Below are positions 11,328-22,525 of a DNA stretch of 64,000 nt, piece by piece. The notes beneath the pieces were generated by a model. That model was not told the DNA's origin. It did no database searches and saw only the letters and a list, made by a program, of their open reading frames with translations. The DNA comes from Chlorophyllum brunneum (lineage: Eukaryota; Basidiomycota; Agaricomycetes; Agaricales; Agaricaceae). The stretch covers positions 2,480,001 to 2,544,000 of the forward strand of contig OY756141.1 of NCBI GenBank assembly GCA_963576785.1, in the 5' to 3' direction. How positions within the stretch are numbered: the first letter of the stretch is position 1; every line of letters starts with the position of its first letter. The position numbers and the translations under genes were made by a program.

Positions 11328-12986
11328 TCAGTCCAGCGTCAGCTTCATCTCTTCGAGTGGTATGGGCACAAAGTTGTCCAGCACAATCGACCGCGAGGCC
11401 AGCTCCCGTTCGCAGTGTGGCGGAACTAGCTGCCGGATCAAGTCTGGTCGCACAGAAAGCTCTGTGCCGCCCACTTGGTTAGAAACAACATCTGAGAAAA
11501 CAGCCGCTCACTCACCCTCGCGCGTAAAGTTGAACAGCGGAGGGAATTCTCTGCCATTCGGCATTCTGGCTCCCTCGGCCCGCAGCTCGTCAAAGAACGG
11601 GTGGACCATCGCTTCAACTGCGCTCAGCCGTGCCCCAGGTGTGTATTCCAACAATTTGGAGACCAGATCAATGGCTTCCGGTGCCGTGCGCGGCCGGAAT
11701 ACCTGCCCATCAGCATAAACGCCGCACTTGTACCCAAACCAGTCACATTACGCACTTTTGAAAACGGATGAGGTTTGATCTGCGGGAATTTGTGCTCCAT
11801 GTAGTTGGGGTTCATCGTCTTGATTTGTTCTCGCGACGGCGTTCCCAGTACTTTGATAATCTCCACCAACTGGTCAATCCCACTCTCTCCAGGGAACAAT
11901 GGTTGTCCAAGCATCAACTCTGCCATGACACATCCCGTTGACCAGATGTCTGTAAACCACCCAATTAGCTAACCCTCAGTTCTATATAAAGATGAGGTAC
12001 TTGCCGATATTGGTCGTGTAGTTGGTCGCTCCAAAAATCAGCTCCGGCGCCCGATAGTATCTCGAGCAGATATAGCTGACGTTTGGTTCCCCGGCGACCA
12101 GGATCTTTGCGGACCCAAAGTCACAAAGCTTGAGTACGCCTGTTGCTGGATTGAGCAGTAGGTTCTGGGGCTTGATGTCACGGTGGCAGATTCCAACCGA
12201 GTGGATGTACGCAAGGGAGCGCAGGAGCTGGTACATATACAGCTTGATCTGCAGCATCGGCATGGGTTGTTTGAGTTTCGCGTAGTGGCGACTGGCACGG
12301 TAGACAGTTTCGGGAACATATTCCAATACAAGATTAAGATACACTTCGTCTTTCTATGACGATGCACAAATTAACCCAAACGAAATCAGTAAAAAAACAA
12401 AACCTACCTTGTCTCCATTCGAGTAGAAAAAGGCTTTGAGGTCGACGACACTAGGATGAGAAACAAGTCTCATGATCTGCAGCTCGCGATTCTGAATAAC
12501 AAAGAGGCGATCAGTTTCGGGGTAGTTGACGCGATGATCGGCGGGGAGGGCAGTGGCGGCTAGGAGATGAAGACGATTGATCCGCAACCAACCTTGAATC
12601 GCTTATCCTGCAGCACTTTCTTAATAGCAATATCTTCACCGTCGCCTCCATTGAGGAGTTTGGCCTGGAAGACTACACCAAAAGAGCCGTTCCCGACGAC
12701 TTTGCAGTTGGTGTAGGAGATCTCCTTGGTCTCTCCCGTCTTTCCATCGGATGCGATGACCTTGACGACCTTGTGAGGGTCGTCGATGGCTGATGGAAGA
12801 GTGAACGGGTGAGTGACGGGTCGATCGGCGACGATTCAAAACAGGAAGAGAAATTTGGGCAAGGGGGGCGGGGGTGAGGTTGGTGGAGGGGTGGCGAGGG
12901 CGAGGAATGGGGGAAGATGAGAGGGAAAAAGAGAGGGTGGACGTACGAGAGATCTTGACACCATTGATAGGACCATGTGTTGCCAT
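11328..12986 (-). CDS. Glycogen synthase kinase 3 (GSK3/shaggy) serine/threonine kinase
   Basis: A multi-exon kinase starts at 12986 ([13 protein letters not shown]). It carries the Gly-rich loop ([14 protein letters not shown]), an [12 protein letters not shown] lysine, the GSK3-type catalytic loop ([14 protein letters not shown]), DFG in LCDFGSAK, the regulatory tyrosine in the activation segment ([15 protein letters not shown]), the [19 protein letters not shown] helix and [20 protein letters not shown]. The C-terminus ([25 protein letters not shown]) is also GSK3-typical. GSK3 phosphorylates primed substrates in the cytosol and nucleus in growth, stress and cell-fate signalling. The coding region is cut by several introns of roughly 50-75 nt, one right after the first 12 codons. 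The CT-rich region upstream (13000-13600) is its probable promoter and leader. Confidence 0.95.
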
Positions 12987-15151
12987 GACTGAAGCAAAGA
13001 AGAGCCTTGCAAGGGCAGAGTTACGGGTGGTGTAGATGGGGACCAATAGCAGGGGGGTGGGCTGTGGGGGGCGGGGGAGAGTGGCTGGTGGATGGGGAGT
13101 GTGTGGTCGAGGAAGAAGAGGGGAGGGAGAGGATGTGGACAGGTGGAGGGAGAGAGGATGAGCTGGGAACTGACAAGCGGGCAGCAGGACGAGAGCGCTG
13201 GTCAAGTGACCTCTCCTCAGACACAAACACCCGCAAACAGCCTCCCATCTGCTCTCCCTCCGAGTCTCTCTACGCGCCCTGCTACTCTCCCACACCCAGC
13301 CACCCAGTGAACCCGACAACGAGTATCGACGAACAATCTCTGCACCTTTTCCATTCCATATCCCCATCTGGCCATCCGCCACTTTCTTTCCTGCTCCATG
13401 CCTTGTCCCTTGCTACCCGCGAGGCCACTCAGCCTATCCTTTCACCAAGCTTCCAACTTCACTGTCAGACTGTTGAAATCCAACTTGTTCATACCCACTG
13501 ACGACATCACCAATCGATGTTCCCACGCCCAATTCGTCCGCCTCGACATCCCAAAAAAGAAATCCCTTAGTCCCTCGAACACGTACTTATCTCCGCCCCA
13601 CTCACCCAGACACAGGCCGTCCTCGACCCAACTATGCGGCCCGGACGTGCGCGCAAATTAAAGGACGCGTCAAATACGCCCAAGATCACAGTCCAGATCC
13701 CCCCTCATACTCGACACGCTGCTTAGATCCACGGAACGAATCTCCCCGGGAAGGCCCACGTCAATCCTCGACGTCTTGTCGTCCATGCACCTTCTCCGAA
13801 CGCACCTTTACTCCCAGTCCAACCCGCAGGCGATATCTGCGGATCTCTCTACCGCCACTGCACTCGAACGAGGATCGAGGCCGACAGCGAAGCCCTTCAG
13901 GTGACGCCTGTCCACTGTCGTGTGGATATACCTGCCACACCGACTGACGTGTCTCGTCCAAGTTGCTTTCGTCGCTGTCAATTACTGGCCTCGTGTTCGT
14001 GTCGAAATTTTTCAACGAAGGCCAGGGCAACCAGCTCGAGCCTGTCAACCACACCTTGGTGGCAGATCTGCGAGATTTGGGGCTTGTTCCCCCAGATCCA
14101 TGGAGCAGAGGGAACGCGGCGAGATTTCTAGGAGAATCTTGAGCCACCTCTGTGGCACAAGAAAGGGTAACTACCCGAGCCAGAGGTAGAGCTAGTAGGC
14201 AGAGTTTCTCGCCACGGACCACGAAATCGCGAATAGCCAATGAGTCGAGTTGTCATTCAATATTCACCATAAATCCCAGTTCGGTCAGCTGCATGATAGA
14301 ACCTGAGGCCCGAAACCTGAACGTTTGAACCCTTCCATCGTTTCCACGACCGTATCGTTACTCAAGGCGACCAACAGCTTCCTCGACTAGAGCTTGCTTG
14401 ACCTGTCGTGAACTTGGGCTGTGGCATTCCCCCAGACGATAGCTGTGGGTAGATATACCACGAGCCAACGGGAAACCGTCCATTTTAACGACAAACGACC
14501 CGTCCCGACTTTGACGGACTGCTACCCGTCGGGGTTCTCCTCTTGTCTCTGGTCCATACCGCTGTCAGAATTTTCAAATAGCCGTGTCTCCCGGCCCCTC
14601 ACAAGCACTCACACATGTACACTCACGAGCACGCGACTGCATTGACGAAAATATCACAAATTTCATGAAACCCTTCAACAAGCTTCCGGCATCAGGCCCG
14701 ACCCTTCCCTCCCAGGATCCGACGGTATTTCTCAGGGACACCATTGAGTGAGGACATAACTTGATTGGCCATATTTATTCCGTCCTCGCCAGAAGAGCCT
14801 GGAGGGCGCGGATTAACCAGATCTCTGGGAATCCTGGTGAGGCTTCCTAGTAACTGCGTTGAGGCAAAGAGATTACGGGAGTTGCACTGGCGAGAGGCAA
14901 GATCTTCTGAAAAGCCGCGCATCAATCTGGTCGAACTGCTGGTACATCTGGAGGCTCAATTCTTCTTTTTACTCGTCCAGAGACAACCCTTCTCTTACAT
15001 ATTTAGCTTTACTTCCACGACTCCGTATTTATACCCCCCCACCAATACACCCACCTGCACGCGCATTAGGATCCATAAATTCTCTCTTGCCTCACCATCT
15101 TCTCCCCAGTCCCATTTTCCACTTGCTTGGCACTTTCGCTGTTATTCAGCC
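12987..15151. other. 2.1 kb without a confident gene; contains broken coding-like frames
   Basis: 13000-13600 is CT/GA-rich and is probably the GSK3 promoter. Between about 13640 and 14140 on the plus strand, short frames look protein-like: a 30-codon frame from 13632 (MRPGRARKLKDAS), then SEALQVTPVHCRVDIPATPT in one frame and FNEGQGNQLEPVNHTLVADL...LGLVPPDPW in another, ending at a stop near 14131. They cannot be joined into one gene without frame changes. A 77-codon minus-strand frame (14692-14925) is also weakly coding-like. 14930-15151 is the pyrimidine-rich leader of the transporter. I recognise no family here. Confidence 0.4.
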
Positions 15152-17820
15152 ATGCCGCCTCCGCAAAGCTGGACTGCCTCTTCGACTACATGTACCTTCC
15201 ATAGACAAAGTAGCGACAGTACACCACCTACAAGTGCCCTTTCACATACCCTTCCCTCTCAATCACACTCGCATCCCCCATCATACCGGTTAAACCCAGT
15301 CCGGAACCCGGGTGTTCGACCCGAGCCCCCACAAACAGGCGAACCCCGAACATACGCAGGTAGCGGTACACCCGAAGACCCTTACATCGTTGACTGGGAC
15401 CTTGACGATCCAGAAAACCCCTACAACTGGTCAAAAATACGACGATGGATTATCACTGCCCAGGCGAGATCTGTTTTTCGGAAAATAATTAACTTCTAAC
15501 GCAGCCACCGTAGCTTGCTTCGACTACCTTTACGGTCTCCTTTAGCAGTTCCGCCTACAGCGGAGGCCTGGAAGGTATTATGCGCGACCTCAACATCTCT
15601 GATAACATCGCCATCCTCGGAATTTCGCTTTATGTCGTAGGCTTTGCGCTAGGGTATGCCTTCAGTAGCTCTACGAACGTTTCAGCATTACTGATGCATA
15701 TAAGACCTTTGTTCTTCGCACCACTTGGAGAGGTACGCTTATGGTGGTTTCTCGAGTCTGTCTGGCGGTTCTCTGACAAACCCTGGTCTCCATGTGCTAA
15801 TGTGAAGATGTTCGGCCGAGTATGTAAACTTTGATTCTTGATAGAATCTATCGAACTGACCCTCACGGATCTCTGTCTATTAGCGTATCGTTTTTCTCAT
15901 GACACTCTCCGTGTACTCTTTATTCCAACTGCAAGGTGCCTTTAGCAAGAACCTCGCCAGTCTGCTCTCTTGTCGCCTGCTGACCGGGATAGCCGGCTCT
16001 TCTCGTGCGCACGAATTTACCAACTCCCTGGTTTTTTCAGAATGCTTACGCCCGGAATTTCGAACAGCGCTTACAAATGCAGGTGGCGCCGTGTCCGACA
16101 TCTGGAATTTCCGCGAACGGGGCCTTGCTTCCGCAATTTACGCGACAGTCCCATTTTTAGGGCCAGGTACTCGCCACAACGCTAATCTTAGTGCGGCCAC
16201 ACGACACTAACCCTCCGCGTCTCCCATCAGTAATTGGACCTATCGTGGGCGGTTTCGTCGCACAAAATCCTCGGCTGGGATGGCACTTCAATTTCTGGAT
16301 CATGTTCATGTTCTCCGTCATCACGTTGATCGTCGGGTATTTTATAACCCCCGAAACGGTACGCAGCTTATTCTACTGTCGGCTCGGCTCGGTAGCAATA
16401 ATTAATTCTCCTCTAGTACGCACCAGTCTTGCTCCGACGGCGGGCGCAGAAACTTCAAAAAGCATCCAGCGATATAGTTTATTACAGCACTTCATATGAC
16501 CGTAATCGCTCCAAATCCTTCCTACAGATTATGCGCAGGAATCTTCGCCGGCCGTTCGGTGAGTTGCTATCCCCCTAACATTAGCCTCTTTGCCATTTCT
16601 CAAAGTTGTTGCCCTCCGTAGTCTTCGTCGTCACCGAGCCTATCGTGCTTCTATTTGCTATCTACATCTCTATCGTTTATGGAACCCTTTATGCTTTATT
16701 CTCTGCATTTCCGATTGTCTTCCAACAACACAGAGGCTTCTCAGCCGGTCAAGACGGCTTAGCATTCCTCGGAGTAGGACTTGGAATTGTCTTGGGTACT
16801 GGTTCCCAGTCTATCCAGAATAGGATATACTGGAATAGTATGAACAAAAGCAAAACAGGACGCGCCCCACCCGAAGCGTGAGTCCCTCTCAGCATCTTCT
16901 GGCCTCTAGAGGCCAACTAACCTCACGCATGTCTTTGACAGACGCCTTCATATGGCTATGGTGGGAAGTGTACTTACCCCCGCAGGTCTTTGGTGGTTCG
17001 CTTGGTGCGTAAAACAAGCTTACAACCCCCGTATCTATGCAATCCTCTCTAACCCAACTTAATTATCCTTTCGTCGTCGTCTTTCTGTCTGATAGGACTT
17101 CAATGCCTAGTGTTCACTGGGTAGTACCGATCCTCGCTGGCGTTCCATTTGGTACCGGTGTCGCACAGATCCTACAAAGTTTGACCACGTACCTTATGGA
17201 CACGTACAATGTCTATTTTGCGAGTGCGATCGCGGCATTAGTCGTTTTGCGCTCGTGCTGTGGCGCTGCTTTTCCTCTATTCAGTCCGAGTATGTTTAAT
17301 GCCCTCGGAGATCAGTGGGCTATGAGCGTGTTTGCAATTCTGTCGACCGCTTGTATGCCTATTCCCGTGCTCTTTTGGGTATGGTCAATTCTGCATTCAG
17401 ACCTCCAACTGTTAACTAATTACCGTGCAGAAATACGGATGGTGGATTCGTAGCAAGTCCCGCGTGGCCTACAAAGATAGCGATAGCGATTCATCACCCG
17501 AACAAGACTCCTCCACCGCGAATCACTCCAATAGCCTTGGATTCTCTCAACTCGACGCGAAAGAGAAAGAGGTGGTAACCCCGACAGATGAAATCACTCA
17601 CGGGGTATTTTTCGATCAGCAACTTCCCTATCATGGTCGTCGATCATCTTTCGACGAGGTTGCCTCAGCGGGAACACCTAAATTCCTACACCAACCTTAC
17701 TCACGTCCTGACTCTCAAGACAGTGATCTGCACACAGACGAACTTTATCACCACAGGGAACTCAATCACGACCGACAAAACACTGTTGGTGGTGGTGCGA
17801 AACAGGATCTTGAAAGCTGA
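15152..17820 (+). CDS. MFS transporter, DHA1 drug/polyamine type
   Basis: After a long Ser/Pro/His-rich cytosolic N-terminus comes the fungal DHA1 signature DPENPYNWSKIRRW, then transmembrane segments through STTFTVSFSSSAYSGG, LGISLYVVGFALGPLFFAPLGE and MFGRRIVFL, the loop GSSPLTNAGGAVSDIW, RERGLASAIYATVPFLGP, and VIGPIVGGFVAQN. The large central loop holds YAPVLLRRRAQKLQK, and six further helices end in FWKYGWWIRSKSRVAYKD. About eight introns are needed and each junction rebuilds a known motif. The C-terminal cytosolic tail (about 120 residues, Asp/Ser/His-rich) is long. Relatives such as yeast Tpo1 or Caf5 export polyamines or drugs at the plasma membrane by proton antiport; the substrate here cannot be told. 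The first intron seems to use a GC donor. Confidence 0.88.
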
Positions 17821-18311
17821 ACTGCAGGTCCTCAGGTGTGGTATTACGAAACACACACTCGTGTCCTACCTTATGACCTCGCTCTCCTTCCCCTCCCCTA
17901 ATTTCATCATTCGTGTGTAGTCCTCATCACCATTTTTTTTCGAACCTGACCAGGTGTACCGAAACTCAACTCGTCGATATTGGGTGTTCCTAGGCTATTG
18001 TCGCGTTCGCTCGTCAACTATCATCAGTTTTTCCTGTATTGATCTTTTTTCCTGTCATTTCCAATTTCCGGGTCTTTATGCGTTTTTGATCATCTTGGGC
18101 AATACTACAAATGTATTATCACATTGACACTTTACCCCCCTTCCATACACATAGACGGAAGCACCCCCATCATCTGGGCCCGATTTATAGGAGCGTCATC
18201 AATAATCAAGTGACTCGACTGGGATAATGTGATGCATGCGATGAGAGGAGTAAACTGCAACATGATTCACAACCAACAGCCACAATACTTTTCGCGGTAA
18301 CGGAATGACAT
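17821..18311. other. Intergenic 3' region between convergent genes
   Basis: The 490 bp between the transporter stop and the tRNase Z stop is AT- and CT-rich with short T runs. I see no open frame with coding character; it probably holds both 3' UTRs and terminators. Confidence 0.6.
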
Positions 18312-20282
18312 TCAGGTTCCTCTACTTAACCGATGGCGGGGTTGTCTATCTAATCGTGGTCTCGGGGCGTCATGGTCGCCTCTGGTGGTAGTGGCGCTGT
18401 GTCTGTCACGGCCCTGACCATGTGCATAGGGATGGGTGTTTCCCCTATCCCTCTCAGAACCTGGCCTCTCCCTATCCCCATCCCTGGATCTACGCCGGCT
18501 CCGATGTCTCCTCCAATTCGTCCTCCGGGCCTCGCCGGGAGATGCATTATCTGTGCAAAAAGCATTCAGGTATTGAACTAGCGAACAGGGCTGTAACCCA
18601 TGGGTTGGATTTAGTAACCAGGCTGACCTGTCGCCTGCGTGGGAGCTGGAGCTCCAGAAGCATTTTGAGGGGTTCGGGAGTGGTGATCAGTGTTGTTGCT
18701 CCGAGACACAGAGTTTGGGGTATTGATGGCGGTGGCACGACTGTTTACTGGCGTTTGATTGGGCGGGGATGTCGTTGGGGGTGGTTTTTGAGGCAGGGAG
18801 GGAGGAGGCATCGGGAGGGATGTCGATGGACCCGAAGCAGAGGTTGAGGGAGGTGACGAGTTTGATGTTGGAATATTCATTGCATTCTGAGGTTCTGGCA
18901 CCAGTACACGCATAAAATCCAGAGCAACAATAGCTTCGCCTCCAGAGGTTGGGTCCCATGCTCTTGTGGCCTGGTTCTCTAGATCTCCGAGGATACGATG
19001 GGGTAGGCCTTGTCGACTGTCGTTGACGCGCGGAGCGGGAAAGCTGGTTCGAACCAGGTAATATCAGCGAGCTACAAAAAGGAAAGCAGTGAGAGGAGGG
19101 AATTTTACCGGCCACCGATATGATTGAGGACGAGTTTCTGGGCATCAATGCGTTTCGCGAATTCTCCAGCCATAGTGGGGGTCGAATGCCCTCTTGCAAG
19201 TGTTGTCTTCATGACATCTGCGGGGTGCCTTTTGGACAGTCGCCCAGCGTTATCAGTGTCTGGAGATATTGTAGAATCTGTCGCTTCATGAATGAGTAAG
19301 GTGGGCCTAGGATTGGAACACAAGGGAATTATAGGGGAGGGATCGTAGGTATCTCCTAGAACTACGATTTTGCGCCTGGGAAGAGTTGTCTCATCGAAGA
19401 CGTAACCAATACAGGGTTCTGTGAAGGATTTAGAACGAAGTGCTGTAGTAGGGTTCATAAACATGCCTCGGTGAAGAATAGGACCTGCATGGATATTAAA
19501 CTGAGCAGCACGTCTTGAATAAATTTGGGACGTTATGTCACGCCACAACCCGTCATGATCAGCGTGAATATCTCTTCCCGGTAGCTCATTGCAGTGTAGA
19601 ATATCCCAGTCCTTGAAGTCGGACCCCGAGATTGGGTCGAGCTGGTCAGGGGGTGGGTTAGAGGGGGTGATATTGTCATCTCTCCTGAGAAGCTCATGAA
19701 CGACGTAAGTATCATCACAGCGCGTAAAGGACATTTTTAGGTTTTGGCGAATGAACGAGCGAAGACCGCAGGGACCGTAGATCTGAATAATTGGCTGGGA
19801 GAAGGACAAGTGAGTCTGTGATAATACCATTCGGGGGTATATTGCATACCGCTTTCCTGTAGGCAATAGCGTTCGAGGGCGGTGGAAGAGCATCAACACG
19901 AGGTGCACGGAGGAGGTTTCGTAGAAGAGTAGGTATGCCCATGATATGGTCGGCTTGGCTGAAGATGAGGAGGGGATGGGGACGGAGTGTGGGGATCACA
20001 TACGGTGCATATGGGTTACGAATAGCTTAGTGACCTGGTTTATCCTTGGACGAGAAACGCCTGGTCTTTGAGGGTGGAGGACAAACTGGCGGGTGGTCCC
20101 TTCTGCACAGTCCACCACTGATGCTCGGAATAAAAGGGGCACGAATGGACGATCTAAAGGGACGTACTCCAGAGGTTGTTGCCCTCGAAGAAGTCGCAGA
20201 CGAGGGACGAACAGTTGCGGTTCTCGGTGGGGCCACCGCCACTGGAGGTGCCGAGAAAGGTGACACTGATTGGGTAGAGCAT
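18312..20282 (-). CDS. tRNase Z (short-form ELAC-like) with Arg/Asp/Ser-rich C-terminal tail
   Basis: The metallo-beta-lactamase core carries the tRNase Z marks in order: SVTFLGTSSGGG, WMVDCAEGT (rebuilt by splicing), the zinc site HMHPDH (also split by an intron near 19985-20010), GDTYDPSP, LIHEATDS and ARGHSTPTMAGEF. The enzyme cuts the 3' trailer from precursor tRNAs. A Pro/Ser/Asn-rich tail follows. An intron (GTCAGC donor, TACTAA branch site, GCTAG acceptor, about 18583-18629) joins QATG in frame to a tail rich in Arg and Asp (RRHRSRRRSRDGDRERPGSE) ending at 18312. If the intron is retained, translation stops right after GQPGY at 18611. The start is MLYPISVTF at 20282; an in-frame ATG at 20342 adds a basic, targeting-like leader (MHRLHALASRTPIHLRPSQN), which could give a mitochondrial form. 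Confidence 0.85.
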
Positions 20283-20380
20283 GTTCTGGCTGGGCCTGAG
20301 GTGGATGGGCGTGCGCGATGCGAGTGCGTGGAGGCGATGCATGAGGACGCGTCCACGTGACCGTCGCGGGCTGACAGGAA

Positions 20381-22525
20381 ATGAACATCGGACGCTGCTC
20401 TCCTCACCCCCCCATGCTCCTCCACGGCTCCTCCACCGCCCCAGATATCTATGTGGTCCCCCCGGAAGAGGACGACACCCCCCCCTGGTGCTGCTACAAC
20501 TCCCACCAAGCTCTGGCTGAAGACGACTCCGACTCCGACTCAATACGACACGCTCAGCCCTCCCGCTATACCCCCTACTTCCATCGAAGTATGTCTGCGG
20601 TCGAGGGCCTTGTTCTTCCCAGTCGCAAGGCCACAGCCGAAACCCGCTCAATTGTCGATGCATTGGGGGACGCGGACGACTATTCAGACCATGAAATCGA
20701 CCAACACCCTATAGACGCCGACCCAGAAGACTATGACGGGGTTGGGTTCGAAATAGAGGCTGGCTACAGGTATCCCCACCACCATCGAGAGCAATCTCCA
20801 CGGCCCTATTCGCCGACACAGGAGATTGGGAACGATTCCGACATTGTCGAAGTCGTTAAAGTGCGACGGCGTGACGCTCGTATCAGTAATGCAAGTGACG
20901 AGTTTTTTGGGCCGCTCGGAAACGAACCCAACTCCAAATCCTCCTTCCGTTCTCGCGCAACCATGGCATTCCGCTCTCTCAGAGGCGCCGTCCGCCCTTC
21001 GTCAAAAATGTCGTCAAAATCCAAAGAATCCAGCAAGTCTCTCTCGAAATCAAACTCAAACCCAAAGTCAGCTCCCAGGTCACGCAGAAAGGTCCAGCCC
21101 AAGTCCCGCCCCCAAGACATCTTTTCTCCCATTGAAAACATACCGCAGAGAGAGAGGCCAAACACACCCGAACTATCTAGACGACCTTCGAGCCGTTTGG
21201 CACAGATGCTCTCGCTCAAGCGACGTCCGTCAAATGCTTCATTTATCGCCCTCTCAACCAAACCCAGTGCGCCATCTCCATACAGTCCAACCCCAGAAGT
21301 TCATCCCGCCGCTAATCAACAATCGGTATTCGCTACTTCACCGCGTTCCTCGTCCAGTACGCAAACCCGGCGAGTTCCAAGTCCAGAAACAGGGGAAATC
21401 CCTACCCCAACACGGTCCTTCTATCAGAGACGTTCTGAAGACGATGAACCAACGCCTTCTTGGCGTGCGTTTGCGACTCATGAGATACCCCCGAGATCAG
21501 CTTCGCCCACTCCCACCCCTCATCCAACCTTCCGCGTTCCTTCCAAGCTCCAAACGGGCAGACATTTTAGCGTCCTCAATTTACATAAAATCTTTCACAA
21601 GTCTGACACCTCTAGCAACCCCCCTGACGATACGGGTCAAGCCCCAAGCACCAGTTCCGCTCACTCGACCTGTCCCTCCTTGTCTTCAACTCCCACAAGC
21701 GAATGGTCGGGACGTACCACACCCACTGTTGATTCTGTACCACAGACACCTACTGGCTTGGATGAGAACGAAATCAGACGAACCATTGTCCCTATTCCGA
21801 GCTGCAGCACAGTCGGTAGTGGGGTCAGTCTGGGATCGAGTCTCAACAGCGGTGCTATCAGTAGCCTGCATTCCAGCAGTACTGTCTCCAGCGCGGATAC
21901 CGTGGCAACTCGTGGCAGTATATCCTTTGTTCGCAAATGTCATCCTGATCGCGCCTGCGTCAGCACATCCGGGAGCGAGAATTGGGGTCAGACGGATGCC
22001 ACGATGTTCGGTGGTAGTGGACGTACAATGTACAATCAAGAATCATCTCGACCGTCTATGGTTGGTATACCTTCCACTGTTTCCACCCGCACTGCCAACG
22101 GCAGCAGCGTTACTGTGCGTGATAGGACTAGCGAAGACTCTGAACCTACCTCACTGGTATCACCGCCTATGTCCGAGATCGACATGTCGTTGAGGCTAGA
22201 CTTTGGCATCAATCTCGGTCTGGGCATCAACCTCTCCCCTAGTCAAAGTGGTGGCATGCTATCCTCTAATGGTATGCGTAAACCTACCCCTGCCACCCAC
22301 AGCTCAGGCTCCGCAAGGCCCCGAGGCGCAACGAACATCCCTCGAAGTCTAAGTTTGAAGAATATTGGGTCGAGATTTGGAATTGTGAAGCAACAAGCAC
22401 CCCCAGTACCGCCTCTGCCTGTGTCAGGTTCTGCGGAAGAGGCTGATATGAGCATAGAGATGAAACTGAATTCGCTGCATTTCGACGATCTTTCATTTGA
22501 TGCAGATCAATTTGTGGCTCCGTGA
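20381..22525 (+). CDS. Large disordered Ser/Pro-rich protein of unknown function
   Basis: A single uninterrupted frame of 714 codons, rare in this intron-dense window. The product is dominated by Ser, Pro, Thr and Arg with no domain I recognise. It has an acidic early region (DDSDSDS, DADDYSDHEID), a basic Ser/Lys repeat zone around residues 200-240 (SSKMSSKSKESSKSLSKSNS), many SP/TP sites suggesting kinase targets, and short ordered motifs such as RLAQMLSLKRRPSNASF and HFSVLNLHKIFHK. The C-terminus has a PPVPPLP proline motif and an amphipathic MSIEMKLNSLHFDDLSFDADQF. The start could also be the ATG at 20414 (MLLHGSS). It is divergent from tRNase Z, with at most 98 bp between start codons. 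I cannot assign a function. Confidence 0.75.
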   Translation: MNIGRCSPHPPMLLHGSSTAPDIYVVPPEEDDTPPWCCYNSHQALAEDDSDSDSIRHAQPSRYTPYFHRSMSAVEGLVLPSRKATAETRSIVDALGDADDYSDHEIDQHPIDADPEDYDGVGFEIEAGYRYPHHHREQSPRPYSPTQEIGNDSDIVEVVKVRRRDARISNASDEFFGPLGNEPNSKSSFRSRATMAFRSLRGAVRPSSKMSSKSKESSKSLSKSNSNPKSAPRSRRKVQPKSRPQDIFSPIENIPQRERPNTPELSRRPSSRLAQMLSLKRRPSNASFIALSTKPSAPSPYSPTPEVHPAANQQSVFATSPRSSSSTQTRRVPSPETGEIPTPTRSFYQRRSEDDEPTPSWRAFATHEIPPRSASPTPTPHPTFRVPSKLQTGRHFSVLNLHKIFHKSDTSSNPPDDTGQAPSTSSAHSTCPSLSSTPTSEWSGRTTPTVDSVPQTPTGLDENEIRRTIVPIPSCSTVGSGVSLGSSLNSGAISSLHSSSTVSSADTVATRGSISFVRKCHPDRACVSTSGSENWGQTDATMFGGSGRTMYNQESSRPSMVGIPSTVSTRTANGSSVTVRDRTSEDSEPTSLVSPPMSEIDMSLRLDFGINLGLGINLSPSQSGGMLSSNGMRKPTPATHSSGSARPRGATNIPRSLSLKNIGSRFGIVKQQAPPVPPLPVSGSAEEADMSIEMKLNSLHFDDLSFDADQFVAP

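Noticed and set aside
13007..13501. 164-codon plus-strand frame opposite the GSK3 upstream region
   Set aside because: Composition follows the CT/GA-rich repeats (runs of Gly, Glu and Pro), and the three frames of both strands are all open here. This is typical of low-complexity promoter DNA, not a gene.
18372..18847. Plus-strand frames rich in Gly and Arg opposite the tRNase Z tail
   Set aside because: They are the complement of the Arg/Asp/Pro-rich tail, which is joined by a canonical intron with a TACTAA site on the other strand.
20826..22193. 455-codon frame on the plus strand shifted against the 714-codon gene
   Set aside because: It lies wholly inside the longer Ser-rich frame. Its Pro/Leu/Arg content is the typical shadow of Ser-rich codons, and the 714-codon frame is longer and has acidic and basic blocks expected of a real protein.
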